Part shown: piece by piece, positions 56,754-64,000 of the stretch | How positions within the stretch are numbered: position 1 is the stretch's first letter | Layout: each line of letters opens with the position of its first letter | Source of the DNA: Membranipora membranacea | Taxonomy: Eukaryota > Bryozoa > Gymnolaemata > Cheilostomatida > Membraniporidae | Reading direction: 5' to 3' | Assembly: GCA_914767715.1 (NCBI GenBank) | Contig: OU612071.1 | Span: 2,912,001 to 2,976,000 of the forward strand | DNA: 64,000 bases | The notes under the pieces: generated by a model | Databases searched by the model: none | Told to the model about the DNA's origin: nothing | Seen by the model: the letters and a program-made list of their open reading frames with translations, nothing else | Program-made: the position numbers and the translations under genes

Positions 56754-59239
56754 CTGTAGTCTTCAAAACCTAAACATATATACAACCATGACCACTTTCC
56801 TTCTTGTAAGAAGTGTATATTTAGATATTTGAAATGCACATTACGAAATTTCATCAGTTTGCTGACTGATAACAACTGAGATCAGTTGGACTAATATTGC
56901 TGCCATCCATGTTTCCTTGATATGAAAGTGAATAAGGCATTCCTTTCATTCAGCCAACAGATTGTTTACCCTTAATTATTATTGCATCGTGTTGACCTGT
57001 GGTTTTATTCACTTTTCAATACACCCACTTTGCAGTCTTTTGAGACATTGTGTGATTTGGGAATGTGTTTGGCGTCATTTTTGCAAATCTGTTGACTCTC
57101 TGACTCTTCACCTACGATTGGCAGTACATGAGAAAGAAAATAATTTCTTTACATAATGACTCTTTGCATTTGCGAAGGAGAAGTCCCTTCGATAGTCAGA
57201 TATTTCCCAGCACTACCATCTGTTATGCAGTTGAAGAAATTGAGATACTTATGTGATGTGATTTTAGATGGAACATTGAATCTAAAATCCCATGTCTAGA
57301 GGAACAAGTCTAAACTGTAACTATATACAGCATATGGTTACTGAAGTGTGTATGACACTGCACAACACACAGGACATCAGCTAGAAGTATTGTGTATAAT
57401 GCTGTACTGAGGCATCCACTACCATTTTAATAACCCTGTGTCCTAATTTACGTATAGCCCTCAGTGAATTTCGTCTTTTTCTGTGTAATCACATCATCAG
57501 TATGTTCGCTTTCATCATTTATTTTGTGTGGTTTGTATATTGCAAAGTATAAAGTATATTTGTTGTTGATGTTTGTCAATATTTTTGGGAGTAATTACAG
57601 TGGCATGTAGCATGGTTGACATAAGAAGGAGATTACTACTGTATTGTGGTAATCACAATTATAAACATTAGAATGCGAAGTCACAATGTGGCATTTGGTA
57701 ACAGACCAATTAGTGTCATCCTTATAGGCATGGTATAAATAACACAAAGGGACCCGCTAGAGATGACATTTTCTTTTGTAACCAAAAATTAGTTGATCAG
57801 TAGATATCTCTCAACTGAATGACAATAGAACAATGTCTTCTTCTCAAACTCATATGTAGCAGATGTTGGTTGTCATCTCCAGACTAGGAAAATATGTTTG
57901 TTTATTTGCCTTTTTAAAGTTAATAAATTGCAGGAAATATCATTGTTCTGATGTAGTGAAATGTTCAGTGTGATATATGGCATTTTTCAGATATGATGCA
58001 AGACACGTTTTTTCGATGATACACAATAAAATAATATAATAATATAAATATAAATTGATCTGTCATGTTTTTCTTGACCCAATTCAATAGCTTTGAATGT
58101 TCAGGTACTGAGAGTCTGGTGGCTTTCTTAATTGTCTCAATGACTTTAAAGGGGTCCCCTCTAACCAAATAGGAGGGAGTAGGTAGTATGCAGTGTCATC
58201 TTTACAAAGATGATCTTTGAACTTTGCACTAAATCATATAAACTATATTCCCTGCAACATGACTAACTCTGGAGAAGATAGAACTGTACAGCAAAACTGA
58301 AACAGTGCTATTGCCAATGCTAACAAAATCATATTATTGCTTTTTCAACCTTAAAAGCCTCTTGTTTGAGATAAATTGCGAAGAACAATGTGTTTCTCTC
58401 CATCTCATATGTAGCAAATGTTCGGTGCTAGGCCAAATTTCCAGAGTAGGAAAAAGATGAATACCAAGTTTCCTCGCCCAGGGTTAGTAAGATTGCAATT
58501 TGGTGGTTAAAAAATAAACCACAAGTACAAAGTAGCATAGTATAGCTTGTTTTTTGATGACATGGTGATAGCTTGCACAAGACTACTTTTGAATGGCTCC
58601 CATGATTTTTTTTACTCTATATCAGAATTGATTCTGATGATCATTTGTTCCATTATGTGAAGCTAACCTTTTCACTACTCATCTCGAAGGGAAAGTGCTA
58701 TAGTGCTTTGATGACTTGATAGAGATTACATAAAGCAAGAATCTCAACAGTAAAGATTTTGAAAACCCTGAAAAATTGATGTTGGACCATCAATAGTTCA
58801 GGACAAAGATTGACCCATTTGAGATACATCTCTTGTTCTGTAGGTATCATCGGAGAAATGTATTTATATTTTCATATGCTTTACAAAATAGATCGAAGTA
58901 GCAATTATTAAGAAAACATATATGATATTAAATTGAAAATGACAGCATATACATAAATACAGTCTTGTGTTGATTTATCCCGTATTTCCATGTAGCTATG
59001 GCTACCGTCGCCTTTGAGCAGTCTCTTTTGAATTAAGGTAGGCAAGGCCACAACATGTAGTTTTTCTTCTGTACTCAGTGACAAAATTCTAAGAATGAAT
59101 AAAAAGCAACGACATTATTTTTACAGTAATTTAATACCACACTATTTACCAGGGCTTTATTGTTCGTAAGATAGAACCACAAAGTGTTTCTCATTCAAAA
59201 GCTGTTTAGCTTCAACTGATTTTTTGAAACAAACAATCT

Positions 59240-59963
59240 TTAAAGATCTCCTAGCCGGTTTCCATACAAGACAAATCAACAACACCACATCATGCGCAAG
59301 AGTCTTTTACATACCTGTTCAAATTTTCATTGCATTTGAACAAATAGGGGCCTCTTGGCAGCTTCTCAAATACACCCATGTCTATGAGCTGTCTCAAAAA
59401 CATGCCTCAGTTGATGAGGGCTTTTGATGATGCTTGTTGTTTCCTCATGATTATATATACCATTAATACTGAGGTCCTATTGGCTAATAACTAAACATAA
59501 GTCATGTGACATTATGGCTTATCAACTCACATTAAAAACTGAATTTTGCACTAGACTATGGTATTTTTAATGTATCAGTCGATTTAATCCTCAATATTTA
59601 TGTCTGTATTCTCATTTCAAACTCACCAACACATTCTGGATAATGAAATAATCAAATTATATCTGATTTTAACCAGGCATTATATCCCAAAGGTCACATG
59701 ACTTATGTTTAGTTATTCGCCAATAGGAACTCAGTATTAATGGTATATATAATCATGAGGAAACAACACGCATCATCAAAAGCCTTCATCAACTGAGGCA
59801 TGTTTTTGAGGCGGCTCATAGACATGGGTGTATTTGAGAAGCTGCCAAGAGGCCTCGATTTGTTCAAATGCAATGAAAACTTGAACAGGTATGTAAAAGA
59901 CTCTCGCGCGCGACGTGGTGTTGTTGATTTGTCTTGTATGGAACACTGCTAGGAGATCTTTAA
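59240..59963. mobile_element. Foldback MITE-B copy 2 (716 bp) with TTAA target
   Basis: TTAA at 59240-59243 and 59960-59963 flanks ends AGATCTCCTAGC and GCTAGGAGATCT. Unoccupied sites are seen at about 46145 (AATCTTTAATAATTTGCATT) and, inverted, at about 47905. ORFs at 59224-59427 and 59776-59988 are the two arms. Confidence 0.9.
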
Positions 59964-60176
59964 TATACGCATTTGAACATGATTCCATAATTATGGTCTA
60001 AGTTTCCTAAAATACTAGATTGGAATTTTATGGCAATTTGCCTTTATGAAATTTAAAAAAGTTGAGAATAGTTGGTCCATGCTGTTTTTTGTTATCATTT
60101 AGCACAAATATTTTCTATAATTTGTTGAACACTAGGCCTGACACATTCTGTGACCTGTCACAACATTTTCTCACCT

Positions 60177-60582
60177 CTAAAAAGACTCACGCCGTTCATT
60201 CATTTCTTTCAGGATAGAAACTATCACAGAAGTTGACTGCTTGTCCCCTGCTGCTTCCTCTACCGAATCATTTAAAGTCTTCATGTCATCCTCTGAATAA
60301 GAAGGAAGATTGACAGTATGTATACTGCCCACTGCTGGTAAAAAGCGTCATCTCATATTTTAATAATGCAGAGGTATCCAATTAGTTTTCATTTAAATAA
60401 GGCATTAGTTTAATTGAGTTGAAATTATCAAAATATGAGATAACGCTTTTTACCAGCAGAGGGCAGTATAGTGCAGGTGATAAAAGATCAGTTAAAATTG
60501 AATCAACAATTAAGTCATTGTAAGTATATTACACACAAATCAAACATCACATGTAAAACTTACGTTGTCCAATTTTGCCCAT
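60177..60582 (-). CDS. Gene D: two-exon small protein candidate (44 aa)
   Basis: Exon 1 (60564-60582) is ATG GGC AAA ATT GGA CAA C|GTAAGT. Exon 2 (60177-60292) follows TTCTTATTCAG and completes the split codon in phase 1. The product starts MGKIGQQDDMKTLNDSVEEA and ends SILKEMNERRESF, acidic then helical. Relics of exon 1 at 47649 and of exon 2 at 53647 support a once-real structure. A strong donor (AGAG|GTGAGA) just past the stop suggests that older versions continued into further exons, so this may be a truncated gene. MITE-D lies in the intron. The family is unknown. Confidence 0.4.
60321..60470. mobile_element. MITE-D, complete (150 bp)
   Basis: Ends TATACTGCCCACTGCTGG and CCAGCAGAGGGCAGTATA are inverted, followed inward by pairing TAAAAAGCGT/ACGCTTTTTA. 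A TA target duplication may be included. The partial copy is at 680-775. Confidence 0.85.
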
Positions 60583-61379
60583 GTTGTATTTCTCTGATTT
60601 TACTGCTCAGTGGTCAAATGAAATTGGAATGAGGTGTAAGACTTTTCTCTTCTCATTTTATAGTTTGATCCAGTATGTGTCATCAATACATATTGGATTT
60701 GTTTATTTTTCTTAGTCATATCAATATAGATATTTTTTGTCAATCTGCAAATCATTTTGTAAATTTTCTTCATGCAGATACAGGAAAGATCATTTTAAAA
60801 AGAAGGCAAGTGGAGAAGAAAAAAATGCAATAGTCATGAGAAAAAATTAGTACAATGAATGGTGCATCGATAGTAGTGAGGAAATGACCAGCAAAGAAAG
60901 GAATATGAATCATGAATGAATTGAATGATACGGAATATGGTTAAAGTGACAGTCCTACTAGGCCATGATCGGTGTGTTCTGTGTTCGGTTTTTTTTAAGA
61001 TCTCAGACAGAAAAGTTAAAAGGTCATATGAAATAATTGCACCAAAACTACTTCAACGTCCGACAATTGGGATCATAGTGGATCATAGTGATTTAATGCC
61101 TCCATCTGACCACTATGATCCACTATGATCCTTGCTAAAATATGTGAAAAAACTAACATGCGATTTTTCAGAATTTATATTTTATTAAGATTATTATTTG
61201 CCCTGTGAACTCACAATATTCGATTGCTGGGGTAAGGTTATCACTATTCTAATAGGACTGGCCATTTAACATAATGTTTTTATACAATGGAGCAAGTATA
61301 TTCTTTGAAGAATATATTGTGGTGATAAGTGGTTGATTTGGTTGATTTATATTAGATGTTCTTAACACAAACCAAAGGC

Positions 61380-61671
61380 ACCAGTCAAAAATTTAAATAG
61401 AGAGTTGTTGTAACAAAAAATCTAGCTAGTGGTTTTGAATGGAGTTATATGAGCTCTCAAAATGTCAGGAGTATCTTCTTCCACAGCCATCCATCAAAGG
61501 GACCTGATTGGTCCACAACAACATTTGGCATCACTAATGTTGGATGGCTGATCAAGAAGATACTCCCTACATTTTGAGAGCTCATATAACTCCATTCAAA
61601 GCTACTGGCTAGATGTTTTGATCAAACAACTCTCTATTTTAATTTTCTACTGGTGGCTATGCTGGACAAAG
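61380..61671. mobile_element. Foldback MITE-C copy 2
   Basis: GAGTTATATGAGCTCTCAAA and its reverse complement near 61580 pair. The left end lacks the terminal CTGGGTTTTGCCCAGC, while the right end keeps GGACAAAGCCCAGC. Confidence 0.75.
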
Positions 61672-61699
61672 CCCAGCTGTGTCAGAAGTGGTTTAAGGG

Positions 61700-62395
61700 C
61701 TAGGCTCCAATGTCTGCGTCTGAGTGTATTATATTTCAACCCAAATTTTTTTCGCAAATTCTGCTCAAAAGTGCCCTAGTACCGTCTGGTTCGTAGCAAC
61801 ATGCTCTTTAGCTCCAACATATACACTCACACATTGTTAATCATAAGGCTGACCTCATCCACAAACAAAATGACCACAAACACCACTTCTTTTCAGGATG
61901 GTCTTATTATATGTATTTTTTGTCGATCGACAAATCACGTTGTGAATTTTTTTCATATAGGTACAGGAAAAATACAAATGCACTATCAATAATAAAAAAT
62001 TAATAAAATGTACGGCGCTTCAACAGTAGTTGTGAAATGACCAGCAACGAGAGGAATATGAATCATAAATGAGTTGAATGATACAGAGTATGATCATCAG
62101 TTGCTATTGTACCTTGAGGCTTCTTTTGGAGCAAGTATATTCTCTAAAGAATATATTGTGGTGTGTGTCGGGAATCAGAGCAGCAATATCTTTGCCTAAA
62201 TTCACATCTTAATTTGTGAAGAAGATTTTTTTGTGGTGAGATACCTTTGAATTTGAGAAATCACATGTTTCTTAGCAATTTTAGACCTCACAGGAAGTAG
62301 GTTTGGTAAAGGGCAATAATTGGATGGATATTTGATATTTTCACCCTTATGAGTATCATCTAGTCTAGCAGTGTCAAGAAGATACAAGCATTATT
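61700..62395. other. Repeat remnants, no gene
   Basis: 61890-62170 repeats part of the gene D upstream region, inverted, including GCAAGTATATTCT...AGAATATATTGTGGTG. The minus ORF at 62202-62387 is not recognised. Confidence 0.5.
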
Positions 62396-62399
62396 ATAA

Positions 62400-64000
62400 A
62401 TGTTCTATCAGTTACAAGGCTGCTGATGTAAGGCCATGTAATCTTTAAACCCTTAACATATATACAACCGTGACCAATTGCCTTCTCGTTAGAAGTGTAT
62501 ATTTAGATATTTAAGGTAATGTCAAAGACCGATCCGAATATCAACATATCATATACCGTTGGAAAGCTGCTGAGCTACTGAATATGAATACCTGAACAAA
62601 AACTTGATTTAAGGACGTTGTGTCATTTTAGGGAGGAAATGAGGCAGAAAGCGCTGTTTTTGTCAATGCAGATGGGGGAGACAAATTGAATGCAAGAAAT
62701 TTCAAACCAGGTGGAATGCATACCTAGAGATTGCGTTCATCGTAAAATTTGATTTTCTTTGATATATGACAAAGTTTTTTTGAAGGTTCTCACATACGAA
62801 GCAGTTTTCATTAGCCATGGTGCAGACAGGAAATGCCAAAAGATTTTTTCCCTGCATCTTCGTTTTTCTTGAATTTAACGCAAAAGAATGCCCAAAAACA
62901 ACTATTTTTTGGGACTTTTGAGGTGTTTTTGGCCATTCTTTTGCGTTAAATTCAAGAAAAACGAAGCTGCAGTGAAAAAATCTGTTAGAATTTCCTGCGT
63001 GCACCATGGGTAATAAATGTCGCTTTTTATGTGAGAACTTTCTAAAAAACCTTTTTATTTGGCCACAATAATGGGAATTTGGACAGCACATTTGAGGTTA
63101 TGTAAAAGTTGCGAAAAATATCAGGTGTATTCGAGAGTCCACTGTTTTCGCAATATGCAAGCTAATTTGTTGATAGTCAATATGTATGACATTTGAAGTG
63201 TACTCTAAGGGAAAATCATAATTAATTTTGTTTCGAGCCTATGAACGGTTATAAATTAATGATCGAAATTTCACATATTTTCACGGCTTCACAAAAAAAA
63301 TGCGTTGTATGGCGTGACGTAAAAAGTCAGTTTAGACTAGTCATATATCAAAGGAAATCAAATTTTGCTATGAAATCAATCTCTAAGTATACATTCCACC
63401 TGTTTTGAAATTAATTTGACACCTCCATCTGCCTTGACAAAAAGGGTGTTTTTTGCCTCATTTCCTCCCTTTAATGACACAACATCATCCAATCAAGTTT
63501 TTGTTCAGGTATTCATTTTTGGTAGCTCGGCAGCTTTCCAACGGTATATAATATGTTGATATTCGGGTGGGTCTTTGACATTACCTTAAAGTGCACATTT
63601 CAAAATTTCATCAGTTTGCTGACTGATAACAGCTAGGATCAGTTTGAATGATCTCGGTCCCATTCATGTTTCTTTGTTATTGAAGTGAATAGGACATTCC
63701 TTTCATTCAGCCAACAGATTTACTCTCAATTATAATTGCATTGTGTTGACCTGTTCCATTCACTTGGCAGTCTTAAACTTAATAATGTTTAAATTTAGCT
63801 AATGAAATTCATGTAATGGATATGAAGCGTATCAATTCCCTCTATTATTGATTTTCCAGACATAGCGTGATTGGGGTTTGTGAGCGGCGTCATTTTTTCA
63901 AATTGAGTGACTTTGTGTCACCCTGAACCTTGAATGAATCACATTGAGTTTTTTTCCCTTGAATATGATTAACATTGGGGAAGAAAAAAAGCCGTAAAAA
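62400..64000 (-). repeat. Inverted copy of 45150-45690, split by MITE-A
   Basis: 62400-62510 and 63590-64000 together match the repeat at 45150-45690 in reverse. The break is exactly the TTAA-flanked MITE-A copy 2. Confidence 0.85.
62511..63589. mobile_element. Foldback MITE-A copy 2 (1071 bp) with TTAA target
   Basis: TTAA at 62511-62514 and 63586-63589 flanks the same ends as copy 1. Centre about 62910. The minus ORF at 62702-63091 lies in the arms and is not a gene. Paralogous repeats at about 56825 and 45565 show the site without the element. Confidence 0.9.

Larger units (their letters stand above)
56745..61350 (-). repeat. Inverted duplication, right arm
   Basis: This is the partner of 47200-51765. 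It carries MITE-B (59244-59959) and MITE-D (60321-60470), both absent from the left arm, and keeps gene D. Confidence 0.85.

Noticed and set aside
59224-59988. Two similar ORFs on opposite strands
   Set aside because: They are the two arms of foldback MITE-B.
62702-63091. 129-codon minus ORF
   Set aside because: It spans the palindromic centre of MITE-A. The other copy of the element does not keep this frame open.

Overview
The window is eukaryotic nuclear DNA, most likely from a marine invertebrate animal. The evidence is AT-rich sequence, many short exons with GT-AG borders (one GC-AG), tRNA-derived SINEs, a LINE reverse-transcriptase relic, MITEs, a young LTR element and long degenerate repeats. 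No bacterial features are present. The species cannot be fixed from the sequence. Most open frames longer than 60 codons lie inside repeats or fall by chance, so I built genes from splice signals and phase agreement.

Left third (1 to 26 kb). After a repeat-poor start there is a satellite of about 349 bp (2.4 to 4.6 kb). An 11.1-kb block (about 3838 to 14972) is then followed by a diverged copy in the same orientation (about 14973 to 26203), with the junction inside a satellite unit. Unit 1 holds the 3' end of a plus-strand gene (gene A, 7535 to 9702), which unit 2 lacks. Both units hold a minus-strand gene (gene C), damaged in unit 1. Unit 2 carries an added hAT-type MITE with an 8-bp target duplication, and unit 1 shows the empty site.

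Middle (26 to 44 kb). 26 to 32 kb is mostly non-coding, with a decayed ORF cluster, a tRNA-like sequence and repeated 30-bp palindromes. 32.0 to 35.7 kb is a foldback element whose left arm is split by a young, short LTR retroelement with nearly identical LTRs. 36.4 to 43.5 kb holds the main gene (gene B): 14 phase-compatible minus-strand exons, about 825 codons, of a protein family I cannot name, with two in-frame stop codons.

Right third (44.5 to 64 kb). This is a mosaic of repeats in both orientations. The largest relationship is an inverted duplication, 47.2 to 51.8 kb against 56.7 to 61.4 kb. Foldback MITEs with TTAA target sites interrupt its arms, and partner arms or paralogous repeats keep the empty sites. 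A two-exon small-protein candidate (gene D) and a LINE relic lie here.

No dedicated defence, toxin or metabolic cluster is visible. The notable content is the unnamed gene family and the record of nested insertions and duplications.
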